Part shown: piece by piece, positions 1-8,209 of the stretch
How the letters are laid out: every line of letters begins with the position of its first letter
Numbering within the stretch: position 1 is the first letter of the stretch
DNA from: Luteibacter jiangsuensis
GTDB lineage: Bacteria; Pseudomonadota; Gammaproteobacteria; Xanthomonadales; Rhodanobacteraceae
NCBI RefSeq assembly: GCF_030812295.1
Contig: NZ_JAUSSK010000004.1
Span: 1 to 64,000, forward strand
Direction of reading: 5' to 3'
Length of the DNA stretch: 64,000 nt
Translations under genes and position numbers: made by a program
Notes under the pieces: model-generated
The model's input: only the letters and a program-made list of their open reading frames with translations
What the model was told of the DNA's origin: nothing
The model's database searches: none

Positions 1-94
1 GCCGGGGTGCCGTTGCCTTCCGTCGCGGGCAAATGTGTTTGGCGCACCCCAGCCCCGCCGACAGGGCCCGCCCCCCCGGGCCCGGCCCCGCCCG

Positions 95-147
95 GTGGGA
101 GCCGACCCTGTCGGCGATGCCGTTGGGGGAGCCGCTTCAGCGGCGAA
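95..147. repeat. Dispersed palindromic repeat, two adjacent units
   Basis: Two units of an intergenic repeat lie side by side. The first (95-118) begins GTGGGAG and carries the stem GCCGAC/GTCGGC around CCT. The second (about 125-147) carries GCCGC/GCGGC around TTCA. Related units occur at 46775, 49371, 50259 and 61374. The second unit runs into the alkB reading frame and supplies its stop codon at 137-139. The element resembles a REP-type palindrome; its function is unknown. Confidence 0.8.
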
Positions 148-784
148 GCTCTCCGATGTGCCGAAAAGTAAGGTTTATCCGCGGCCCCGTTACCCGCTTC
201 CGCACCGGCAACTCATGCTTGTACAAGCGCTGCGTGCCCCCCGCCATCCGTAGCAGGCTGCCGTGCGGCAGATCGATGGCCACTGGCTCACCGCCCGCTT
301 TCGCCCGGAAACGGAATGTCCTCACGGCACCCAGGCTCAATGATGCGATCAGCGGCTCCGGCCCCAGCTCCGGCTCATCGTCGCTGTGCCAGCCCATGCG
401 ATCGCCGCCGTCCCGATACAGGTTCGCCAGGACGCTGTTGAAGCGGCCGCCACACGCCTCGGCGACGTGCTCGCGCAGCGTCGCTAATGCCGGTGTCCAC
501 GGGTGCGGCACGAAGCGCGTGCCCGAGTAGCGGTACGTGGCGTCCTCGTCGCCGATCCAGGCGCTCAGCCGAGGCGAGTCGACCACCCGGCCAAACATGC
601 GGATGCGATGCACTTCCCATGGCAACTCATCGAGCAGCCGCGCCAGCAATGCGTCCGCCTCTTCGCTGTCCAGCCACGCCGGCGCGAAGGTGACGTCCGC
701 GCCGGGCAGTGCGATGCGATGCCACCCGGTGGTCAGGCGGGCTCGACCGGATAAGGCGGCTCGGCGTCCAGCGAGGATGCGCAT
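137..784 (-). CDS. alkB: AlkB-type alpha-ketoglutarate-dependent DNA/RNA demethylase
   Basis: Fe(II)/2-oxoglutarate dioxygenase that would repair N-alkylated bases by oxidative demethylation. The protein shows the metal-binding HSD of WHSDDEPELG, the second histidine in YKHELPV, and the RINLTFR signature that binds 2-oxoglutarate in the family. It looks closer to the short ALKBH2/3-like group than to E. coli AlkB. The start is uncertain: the ATG at 784 overlaps the upstream amidase by about 50 bases, and conserved sequence begins only near WHRIALPGAD, close to the amidase stop, so a non-ATG start there is possible. The longer open frame reaching 919 has no family support. The last two codons and the stop lie in a dispersed repeat. 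Confidence 0.9.
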   Translation of the reverse strand: MRILAGRRAALSGRARLTTGWHRIALPGADVTFAPAWLDSEEADALLARLLDELPWEVHRIRMFGRVVDSPRLSAWIGDEDATYRYSGTRFVPHPWTPALATLREHVAEACGGRFNSVLANLYRDGGDRMGWHSDDEPELGPEPLIASLSLGAVRTFRFRAKAGGEPVAIDLPHGSLLRMAGGTQRLYKHELPVRKRVTGPRINLTFRHIGELRR

Positions 785-2133
785 ACACCCGCCAACTCGA
801 GCAGGCGGAGATCCGAGCCACGCGCGCCCACCAACTGGAGGCCGATCGGCATGCCATTGGACAAGGTACCCATGGGAATGCTCACGGCCGGGCAACCAGC
901 GAGGCTGGCGAAGCTGCAAAGATCCGCCTGCGAGGAAGGGACCGGTCCATCGAGCGGGAACGCGCCCTGCGGGGTCGTGGGCAGCACCAATACGTCCACC
1001 TGGGCGAACAGGCGGCGCATCTTCAGCGTGGCCGCGTCGAGCACGAGGTCGGCCGCCACGTAGTCGGCCGCGGACTTCCTCGCGGCGAAACCGACCATGT
1101 CGCGGAAGCCATTCGACACCGGATAGGCCTCATCGGCCAGCTCGATCGCGAAGGTGTTGAGCATTTCCGCTTCCATCAGCAGGAGGCCGGCGCGGCGGGT
1201 CCGGGCGAAGTCCCAGTCGGAGAAATCGACCGTCCGGCGCTCGCCCAGTTCGCCCTTCAGCTTCGACAGCGCGTCGTCGAAGACGTCGATAACGTCCTGT
1301 TCCACGCCCACGGCCGCGAGATCCGGCAGAAAACCCGCCCTGAGATTGCCCGGCTCCCAATCGGGCGGCGAAAAAGCGACGCGGCGCCGGCGGGAGCGCG
1401 CGTCGTCGGCGTCGTACCCGGCCAGCGTCTGCAAGAGCACCGTGAGGTCGTCCACGCCACGCGCCAGCAGGCCTACCGCGTCGAGGCGGCGGGCCGCCGG
1501 TACCAGGCCGCGGGCGGAGATTTCGCCATGCGTGGGCTTCAGCGCATAGACGCCGCAGTAGCTGGCGGGCACGCGGATCGAACCGAGCGTGTCCGAGCCG
1601 ATCGCCGCCACGGCGAGCCCCGCGGCAACGGCCGCCGCGGCGCCGCCGGACGACCCACCCGCGGTGTAGCCCAGGCGGTGCGGATTGTGCGTCGCGCCAT
1701 GGAACGGGTTGTTCGTGGTCAGGCCGAGGGCGCCTTCGTCCATGTTGGTCTTGCCCACCAGCACGGCCCCCGACGCGCGCAGCCGCGCGACGATGTGGGC
1801 GTCTTCCTCGGGCACGACGATGCGTCGACGCATGCCGGCCCGCGTGGGGACCCCGGCTACGTCGAAATTGTCCTTGATGGCGATCGGCATGCCGTCGAGG
1901 CGGCCGATGACACCGTCGCGACGCCGCCTGTCCGCCGCCAGGGCCTGTTCCTGGATCAGGGAGACGCTGTAGTCGGCGAAGGCGTTGAGCCGTGGATTCA
2001 GGCGCTCGATGGCGTCCTGGTAAACGTCGGAAAGGGCCTGTGGCTGGACCCGTCCGATGGCCAGCCAATGCAGGATCTGCAGCAGTGTGGCCCGTCGCAT
2101 GTCGACATCGGCGACCGGCGGCATCGTATTCAT
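733..2133 (-). CDS. Amidase (amidase-signature family)
   Basis: Hydrolase of the amidase-signature family, 466 residues. The Ser-cisSer-Lys triad is visible: Lys in PIAIKDNFDVAG (about residue 86), the Gly/Ser-rich stretch TAGGSSGGAAAA with the cis-Ser, and the nucleophile in SDTLGSIRVPAS. The family includes acylamide hydrolases and the GatA subunit. GatB/GatC neighbours are absent and the protein has its own C-terminal half, so it is a free-standing amidase of unknown substrate rather than GatA. It is divergent from the ETF-ubiquinone oxidoreductase gene and its 3' end overlaps the alkB 5' end, so the two are probably cotranscribed. Confidence 0.9.
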   Translation of the reverse strand: MNTMPPVADVDMRRATLLQILHWLAIGRVQPQALSDVYQDAIERLNPRLNAFADYSVSLIQEQALAADRRRRDGVIGRLDGMPIAIKDNFDVAGVPTRAGMRRRIVVPEEDAHIVARLRASGAVLVGKTNMDEGALGLTTNNPFHGATHNPHRLGYTAGGSSGGAAAAVAAGLAVAAIGSDTLGSIRVPASYCGVYALKPTHGEISARGLVPAARRLDAVGLLARGVDDLTVLLQTLAGYDADDARSRRRRVAFSPPDWEPGNLRAGFLPDLAAVGVEQDVIDVFDDALSKLKGELGERRTVDFSDWDFARTRRAGLLLMEAEMLNTFAIELADEAYPVSNGFRDMVGFAARKSAADYVAADLVLDAATLKMRRLFAQVDVLVLPTTPQGAFPLDGPVPSSQADLCSFASLAGCPAVSIPMGTLSNGMPIGLQLVGARGSDLRLLELAGVCASSLDAEPPYPVEPA

Positions 2134-2210
2134 GAAATCTCCTTGCGCGTGGGACGATTATGAACGCGACATGTGAAGATCGTGCAACCCTTGATGTTTG
2201 AAACGCCGAT

Positions 2211-2240
2211 TTGCCCCGCTCCCGGCGAAACCGGACAATA
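2211..2240 (+). promoter_or_regulatory. Candidate promoter of the ETF-QO gene (TTGCCC-18-ACAATA)
   Basis: A -35-like TTGCCC at 2211-2216 and a -10-like ACAATA at 2235-2240 are separated by 18 bases, 39 bases before the ATG at 2280. The same two hexamers with the same 18-base spacing and similar flanks (GATTTGCCCC, then CGGACAATA) precede pgk at 50351-50380, which is the main reason to believe it. Confidence 0.5.
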
Positions 2241-2279
2241 GCGGGTTGATCCCGCAGCCAGCCGTTGAGTGAGCCAGCC

Positions 2280-3887
2280 ATGAGCGAACGCGAAACCATG
2301 GAATACGACCTCGTCGTCGTCGGGGCCGGTCCCGCGGGACTGGCGTTCGCCATTCGTACGAAACAGCTCAATCCCGAGGTATCGGTCTGCGTGATCGAGA
2401 AGGCCTCGACGATCGGCGCACAGATCCTCTCCGGTGCCGTGATCGAGCCGGCTCCACTCGACCGCCTGCTGCCCGACTGGCGCAATAACCCACCGCCGGT
2501 CTGCGTGCCCGTGGCCAAGGACGAGTTCTGGTTCCTCCGCGATCACGCCTCCGGCACCAAGCTGCCGATGACGCCGCCGCAGATGAACAACCACGGCAAC
2601 TTCATCGTGAGCCTCGGAGCCCTGTGTGCCTGGCTGGCGCCGCAAGCCGAAGCCCTGGGCGTGGACGTGTTCCCTGGCTACGCCGCAGCCGAGGCCCTGT
2701 TCGACGAAAGCGGCGCGGTGAACGGCGTGCGTATCGGAGACATGGGCGTCGCGCGCGACGGCAGCCATAAGCCCGGCTATACCGAAGGCATCGACATCCG
2801 GGCCAAGGTGACCGTCCTGGCCGAAGGCTGCCGCGGCCATATCAGCAAGACGCTGATCAAGAAATTCGACCTCGATGCCGACAGCGATCCGCAGACCTAC
2901 GGCATCGGCATCAAGGAACTCTGGCAGCTGCCGCCCGGCAGGGGCGAACCTGGCAAGGTGGTGCACAGCGTCGGCTGGCCACTGGCCAGCGATACCTATG
3001 GCGGCAGCTTCCTGTATCACCTGGACAACGACCGGGTGGCGGTCGGCTTCGTGGTGGGCCTGGACTACCCCGATCCGAACTTCTCTCCGTTCGAGGCGTT
3101 CCAGCAGTTCAAGCACCACCCCAACGTGAAGGGCCTGCTCGATGGCGGCAGCATCGTCTCGGCGGGTGCGCGCGCCATCATCGAAGGCGGCTGGCAGTCG
3201 CTGCCGAAGGTCGAGATGCCGGGCGCGATCCTGATCGGCGACTCCGCCGGCCTGGTCAACGTGCCGAAGATCAAGGGTACCCACCAGGCCATCGCCTCGG
3301 GCATGCTCGCCGCCGAACACCTCGTCGCGTCGCAGCTTTCGCCGGCTGGCTGGGATGCCAAGCTGCGCGGCTCCGCCGTCCTCGATGAACTGAAGAAAGT
3401 GCGCAACATCCGGCCCGGCTTCAACAAGGGGTTGTGGTGGGGGTTGATCAATGCCGCGTGGGAAACGGTGACTGGCGGCCGTTCGCCGTGGACGCTGAAG
3501 AACCATGCGGACTGGTCGGCGCTGGGTAAGCTCGGCAAGTACGAGGCGCCGAAGAAGGATTATGTCGATCGGACGCTGACTCCGCGCGACCGGCTTGCGA
3601 GCGTTTACTTCGCCGCGACGGAGCATGACGAGGACCAGCCGGTGCACCTGAAGGTGGCGGATACCTCGATCTGTATCGACCGCTGCACCACCGAGTATGG
3701 GAATCCTTGCCAGCGGTTCTGCCCTGCCGGGGTCTATGAGATCGTGCAGGATGACGCGGGGCGGCGTTTGCAAATCAACGCGGCCAATTGCGTGCATTGC
3801 AAGACGTGCGATATCAAGGACCCTTATCAGATCATCACCTGGGTGACGCCTGAGGGCGGGTCTGGGCCTAATTATCAGAATCTTTGA
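2280..3887 (+). CDS. Electron transfer flavoprotein-ubiquinone oxidoreductase (ETF-QO)
   Basis: Membrane-associated FAD/4Fe-4S protein that passes electrons from reduced EtfAB to ubiquinone. The N-terminus has the dinucleotide-binding VVGAGPAGLAFAI, and the C-terminal 75 residues hold the 4Fe-4S cysteines in CIDRCTTEYGNPCQRFC and ANCVHCKTC, followed by the family ending around PNYQNL. The length, 535 residues, is normal. ATG at 2280 is chosen; an in-frame TTG at 2265 adds five residues without a better ribosome site. Its partners etfBA lie 9.4 kb downstream, separated by polysaccharide genes. Its TGA overlaps the ATG of the next gene. Confidence 0.97.
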   Translation: MSERETMEYDLVVVGAGPAGLAFAIRTKQLNPEVSVCVIEKASTIGAQILSGAVIEPAPLDRLLPDWRNNPPPVCVPVAKDEFWFLRDHASGTKLPMTPPQMNNHGNFIVSLGALCAWLAPQAEALGVDVFPGYAAAEALFDESGAVNGVRIGDMGVARDGSHKPGYTEGIDIRAKVTVLAEGCRGHISKTLIKKFDLDADSDPQTYGIGIKELWQLPPGRGEPGKVVHSVGWPLASDTYGGSFLYHLDNDRVAVGFVVGLDYPDPNFSPFEAFQQFKHHPNVKGLLDGGSIVSAGARAIIEGGWQSLPKVEMPGAILIGDSAGLVNVPKIKGTHQAIASGMLAAEHLVASQLSPAGWDAKLRGSAVLDELKKVRNIRPGFNKGLWWGLINAAWETVTGGRSPWTLKNHADWSALGKLGKYEAPKKDYVDRTLTPRDRLASVYFAATEHDEDQPVHLKVADTSICIDRCTTEYGNPCQRFCPAGVYEIVQDDAGRRLQINAANCVHCKTCDIKDPYQIITWVTPEGGSGPNYQNL

Positions 3888-5143
3888 TGGATATCGGCTG
3901 GAAGCTGCGCCGGATCCGGCACCTGATCCGGCGATTGAAGGGCAGCATCGCGATGCGCGGCTGGCGTGGGACGTTGCGTCGAATCGTGCGACCGCGCGCA
4001 GCCGTTGAAGTCACCCAAGACGAGATCTTCATCCAGCACCCCGCGGTCGGCCACCCTCGCCGCCGAATCCTGGTCATCGAAACCATGACACCGGATCCGT
4101 CGCGCGACTCCGGCTCCGTTCGTCTGTGCCGTATCTTCGCGTTGCTGAATGCCGACGGATGGGAAATCGACTTTCTTGCCGACGACGGCGACACCACGTC
4201 TGCCGATGCGGTTCGTCTCGGCGCATTGGGTGTACGGGTCGTGCGTGAGCAGCCTCTGCGCTGGCTAAGGCGTGAAGGCATGGCACTCGATGCAGTCATG
4301 CTATGCCGTCTTCCGGTCGCGGACCAATATATCGATGTAATACACAGCCACGCACCGCGCGCGCGCGTCGTCTTCGACACCGTCGACTTGCACTTCATAC
4401 GGGAGCGCCGTGCCGCCGAATTAATCGGCGCCCCCGCCATGATGCGCCGTGCAATACGCCTGCGCGCTCGTGAACTCAGCATGGTCGGGCGCTGCGACAC
4501 CACGCTGGTGGTGAGCATGGACGAACAAGATGTCCTCAAGCACGAAGCGCCTGACGCACATGTGGAACTGGTCAGCAACATCCACGACGTGCACGCGCGG
4601 GCACGCGGGTTCATGGGCCGCAGCGGACTACTTTTTGTAGGCGGCTTCGGCCATCCCCCCAACGGGGATGCCGTGCGTTGGTTCATCGCCGAGGTTCTCC
4701 CGCATGTCCGCGTCACGGCGCCCGATACGATATTGCACGTGGTTGGCGATATCGACCCACCCGCGCGGCGGAGCATCGAGGGCGAAGGCATCGAGGTCCA
4801 TGGGCGAGTGGCCGACATCGCTCCCCTCTATGGACGGGTGCTGATATCGGTCGCACCGCTGCGTTTCGGCGCGGGAGTGAAGGGCAAGGTCAACCAGGCC
4901 ATGAGCTTCGGGGTTCCCGTCGTGTTGACTACGGTGGCGGCAGAAGGCATGTATCTGCAGGATGGCGTGGACGCACTGGTCGCGGATACGCCCGAGGTGT
5001 TCGCCGCAGCCATTCTTCGACTCAGCCATGACGAAACGTTGTGGACTGCAATGTCCGACGCCGGCCTCGAAAACGTCCGCAGGCACTTTTCCATCGATGT
5101 TGCACGATCCGCCTTGCGCCGTGCCCTGGATCCAGGCAAATGA
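3887..5143 (+). CDS. Family 4-type glycosyltransferase
   Basis: Cytoplasmic GT-B glycosyltransferase of 418 residues. After a basic N-terminal segment, the acceptor domain starts near RILVIETMTPD and the nucleotide-sugar-binding domain near LLFVGGFGHPPNGDAVRWF. The late motif PLRFGAGVKGKVNQAMSFG, followed by GVPVVLTT and AAEGM, is typical of the Glyco_trans_1_4 group. The substrate cannot be read from sequence. The start ATG shares its A with the TGA of ETF-QO (TGATG), so translation is probably coupled to a housekeeping gene. Its own stop overlaps the next small gene. Confidence 0.88.
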   Translation: MDIGWKLRRIRHLIRRLKGSIAMRGWRGTLRRIVRPRAAVEVTQDEIFIQHPAVGHPRRRILVIETMTPDPSRDSGSVRLCRIFALLNADGWEIDFLADDGDTTSADAVRLGALGVRVVREQPLRWLRREGMALDAVMLCRLPVADQYIDVIHSHAPRARVVFDTVDLHFIRERRAAELIGAPAMMRRAIRLRARELSMVGRCDTTLVVSMDEQDVLKHEAPDAHVELVSNIHDVHARARGFMGRSGLLFVGGFGHPPNGDAVRWFIAEVLPHVRVTAPDTILHVVGDIDPPARRSIEGEGIEVHGRVADIAPLYGRVLISVAPLRFGAGVKGKVNQAMSFGVPVVLTTVAAEGMYLQDGVDALVADTPEVFAAAILRLSHDETLWTAMSDAGLENVRRHFSIDVARSALRRALDPGK

Positions 5144-5376
5144 TGCGACTCATCCGGACGTTGCTGCGGCGCCTCATGGCCGTCATTTCGCGGCATCCCC
5201 GGCTGAAGCGCGGCTTGGTCGATCTCGTATATCGCCTGCCGTGGGTCGACATGCGCCTGCGACAGCTGGCGTCCCGGAGCATTCACACCAGCGCCTTCCT
5301 CGATCTCGACATAGAGCGCATGCCGGAAGACAGTCGCCGCAGCCTTGAACGCATCCAGGCAAGGATGCCACGGTGA
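5140..5376 (+). CDS. Small basic protein of a polysaccharide locus
   Basis: A 78-residue reading frame tightly packed between two glycosyltransferases: its ATG overlaps the upstream TGA by four bases and its TGA overlaps the GTG of the next gene by four bases. The N-terminal half is strongly basic and amphipathic (MMRLIRTLLRRL, then RHPRLKRGLVDLVYRLPWVD); the C-terminus ends with a charged helix around MPEDSRRSLERIQARM. Similar basic tails occur at the ends of O-antigen glycosyltransferases and of the FkbM protein at 34171-35559. It may be a detached tail domain aiding membrane association. I do not recognise a named family. Confidence 0.7.
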   Translation: MMRLIRTLLRRLMAVISRHPRLKRGLVDLVYRLPWVDMRLRQLASRSIHTSAFLDLDIERMPEDSRRSLERIQARMPR

Positions 5377-8171
5377 AGATCGACATCGACATGCAGGGGA
5401 TCCAGACCGAAAGCCGTCACCGCGGCATCGGCCGCTATACGCGCGCCACGACCACGGAGTTCCTGCGCCTCATCCAGGGACGGCACGACGCCCGACTACT
5501 CTTCAATGCAGCCTTGAACGGCATCGACGAACCAGTCGCAGATCTCGCCAGCGTGAATCTGCATCCGTCGCGAAGTGTGTTTGGCCCGCTCCGCAGGACA
5601 GCGTTCGACAATCCGGCCAACGAGGCCCGACGCGAGGCCGCCGAACGGGTCTACAGTCATGCCCTGGACATCGGTGGTGCCGACGTCGTCTGGTTCACCA
5701 GCCTGATCGAGGGTTACAAAGACGACGCGATCATGCCTCACGAGCTCCCCCGGCAACTGACGGTGGCGACGCTCTACGACATCATTCCGCTGCACACTGT
5801 AGATGACCTTGGCCAGTCTCGCGCGCGGGACTGGTATATGCGCAGGATCGACATGCTCCGTCGCTGCGATCTTCTGCTCGCGATTTCCTCATGGGTACGT
5901 GACGATGCGATCGAGAGGCTGGGGTTGGACGGGAGCCGCATCGTAACCATCGGCGCGGGAGTCGACGCCAGGTTCCGGCCTGCGCCCCGGAATGAACATG
6001 ATCCCGGGTTCAATCGACGAATGGGCATCGATCGACCGTTCGTGCTTTACACCGGCGGAACAGATAAACGAAAGAACGTGGAGGTGCTATTCCCCGCGTT
6101 CGCGGCACTGCCCGCGCCGCTTCGGGAAAGGCATCAACTGGTCGTGGTGGGAAGCCTCGATGTACCGACGCGGCGTCGCCTCGAGCGCGCCGCGCGCGCA
6201 GCGGGTCTGGATGCCGCGCAAGTCGTATTCCCCGGCCATGTTCCCGACGAGGACCTGATCCGTCTCTATCAGACGTGTGCCCTGTTCGTCTTTCCTTCAG
6301 CGCAGGAAGGTTTCGGCTTGCCGCCCCTGGAGGCGATGGCGTGCGGCGCACCCGTCATCGTCAACAACGCCACAAGCCTGCCAGAGGTAGTAAACGATCC
6401 GTCGGCCATGTTCGACGCGTCGGCACCCTCTTCGATCACCGCAGCGATACGCAGCGTACTGGAAGATCCTGCCCGCACCGACGCGCTGAGGGAGGCTGGG
6501 ATTCGACGCGCTGGCGAGTGTACGTGGTCAAGGGTCGCAGCGCGCGCTATCGGCGCCATAGAAGCAGCCTCGGCCAGGTTCACCGGCGAGCGGGAGGCTA
6601 CTGCGCCGAACTATGCACCCGTCAACAACCCAAGCGACGGCGCAGGTGTTCAAATCCCCCTATACCTCATGGATAGAACCAACGCCGCTGCGCTCATTCC
6701 AACACTCCGCGCATGGCCCGGACTTGTCGAGTGGCAAGGCCTCTTTCCTGCTACGCCGGTATCCGAACTAGACCGCTACCGTGTTGGCGGCTGGCAAGCG
6801 GTCGTGTCCCCCGAAGTCGTCGACTGGTCTCTCGTCCTTGCTCACGAATCGGTGGACGTGCGGCAAGTGGACGTGCGACAGGACCCACATGCACGGCGCC
6901 AATGGATCCAGGACAATGCTTCGCATCCACTCGTTCGGCAGCGCATCGCGGAAGACGACATCGCCGCACGGGTAGCTCCCCGGCTCGACACCGCGGACCT
7001 TGCACGGATCGCGGATGCACTCGATCGCCTTCGCCCCAGGGCACGTGCGCGATGGCTCGTGGACGTGACCCACATCGCCAGTAACGATCTAGGCACCGGC
7101 ATCCAGCGGGTAGTCCGCTCGGTCCTCGTACGTTGGCTGCGCACTCCTCCCGTCGGGGTGCGCATCGAGCCCATCGTCTTTCGTGGAGGGCAATATCACC
7201 ACGCGCACACTTACGCGGCGGAACTGCTCAAGGTACATGTGCCAGTGGGACTGGTCGAAGATACGGTCGCGATCACGGGCAAGGAGACCTTTGTTGGCCT
7301 GGACTGGGCCATGGAAAGCCTGCCGGCCAGCGCAGAGCTGTTATGGACCTGGCAGCGCGCCGGCGTGGGAATGCACTTCATCATCCACGACCTTCTCCCG
7401 ATCACTCTTCCAGAGGCGTTTCATCCGCAAACGCGGGAGTCATTCAATCGATGGTTGCAGCTGGTTACGGACCTTGCCGATGCCATGCATTGCATATCAC
7501 GCAGTACGGCGGATGAATTGACAACCTGGGTGCGAACGGAGCATGGGAATAGGATGCCTACGATATCCACATTCCCGCTCGGGGTCGAAGTGCCCTCCAC
7601 ATCCCAGCCCGTCCAGTTGGACCCTGCCGTCGATAGTGCTCTCAGCACACGCCCTTCCTTCCTCATGGTCGGCACCATCGAACCGCGAAAAGGCCATGAA
7701 CAGGCGCTGGATGCGTTCGAACTCTTGTGGGAATCGAACGCCGATGTAACTTTGCTGATCGTGGGGAAGCAGGGCTGGTTGGTCGGAGAGCTGATTCAAC
7801 GGCTCGAGCGGCACGTCGAACGTGGGCAACGTCTATTTTGGTTCGAGGCATGTCCCGATGTCATGCTGGATACGTTGTATCGCGCCAGCACCGCACTTCT
7901 CGTACCGTCGCTGGGCGAGGGCTTCGGGTTACCTGTCGTCGAAGCCGCGCAGCGGGGCAAACCCGTCATCGCCCGATCACTCAAGGTCTTCCGTGAGATC
8001 GCCGGAGACTACCCGTCGTATTTCGACGGCACCTCGCCAGCCGCCCTTGCCACCTACCTTGCCCGATGGCTCGCCGAACGTCCCATGCATGCTCCTCGCA
8101 ACAATTGGCCGACGTGGGACGAAGCGGCGTCCGTGCTAGCCGGACGCATCCAGGAAGTGTTGCCGCGGTAG
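5373..8171 (+). CDS. Two-domain (GT4-GT4) glycosyltransferase
   Basis: A 932-residue fusion of two GT-B family 4 domains. Domain 1 covers about residues 1-400 (RGIGRYTRA near the start, YTGGTDKRKN, and the E-x7-E region PSAQEGFGLPPLEAMACG). A linker of about 150 residues follows. Domain 2 starts near WLVDVTHIASNDLGTGIQR and carries FLMVGTIEPRKGHEQ and PSLGEGFGLPVVEAAQRG. Both catalytic regions look intact, so it may add two linkages. GTG start with a GTGA overlap. It is a clear paralog of the 1149-residue protein at 30668-34117, which has an extra C-terminal domain. Likely role: assembly of a repeating polysaccharide. Confidence 0.93.
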   Translation: MKIDIDMQGIQTESRHRGIGRYTRATTTEFLRLIQGRHDARLLFNAALNGIDEPVADLASVNLHPSRSVFGPLRRTAFDNPANEARREAAERVYSHALDIGGADVVWFTSLIEGYKDDAIMPHELPRQLTVATLYDIIPLHTVDDLGQSRARDWYMRRIDMLRRCDLLLAISSWVRDDAIERLGLDGSRIVTIGAGVDARFRPAPRNEHDPGFNRRMGIDRPFVLYTGGTDKRKNVEVLFPAFAALPAPLRERHQLVVVGSLDVPTRRRLERAARAAGLDAAQVVFPGHVPDEDLIRLYQTCALFVFPSAQEGFGLPPLEAMACGAPVIVNNATSLPEVVNDPSAMFDASAPSSITAAIRSVLEDPARTDALREAGIRRAGECTWSRVAARAIGAIEAASARFTGEREATAPNYAPVNNPSDGAGVQIPLYLMDRTNAAALIPTLRAWPGLVEWQGLFPATPVSELDRYRVGGWQAVVSPEVVDWSLVLAHESVDVRQVDVRQDPHARRQWIQDNASHPLVRQRIAEDDIAARVAPRLDTADLARIADALDRLRPRARARWLVDVTHIASNDLGTGIQRVVRSVLVRWLRTPPVGVRIEPIVFRGGQYHHAHTYAAELLKVHVPVGLVEDTVAITGKETFVGLDWAMESLPASAELLWTWQRAGVGMHFIIHDLLPITLPEAFHPQTRESFNRWLQLVTDLADAMHCISRSTADELTTWVRTEHGNRMPTISTFPLGVEVPSTSQPVQLDPAVDSALSTRPSFLMVGTIEPRKGHEQALDAFELLWESNADVTLLIVGKQGWLVGELIQRLERHVERGQRLFWFEACPDVMLDTLYRASTALLVPSLGEGFGLPVVEAAQRGKPVIARSLKVFREIAGDYPSYFDGTSPAALATYLARWLAERPMHAPRNNWPTWDEAASVLAGRIQEVLPR

Positions 8172-8209
8172 AGGCTCACTGGCTCGCACCACTACGCAAC
8201 TAAGTGGAA

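Noticed and set aside
733-2133. GatA subunit of the tRNA amidotransferase
   Set aside because: No gatB or gatC nearby, and the C-terminal half does not read like GatA.
709-2163. Long open frames antisense to the amidase (709-2163 plus; 1130-2518 minus)
   Set aside because: They are complementary or out of frame to a protein with a full amidase signature. The translations are Arg/Gly/His-rich with no domain, as expected in high-GC DNA.
2130-3797. 555-codon frame antisense to ETF-QO
   Set aside because: The plus strand encodes a complete ETF-QO with Fe-S cysteines; the antisense product has no recognisable motif.
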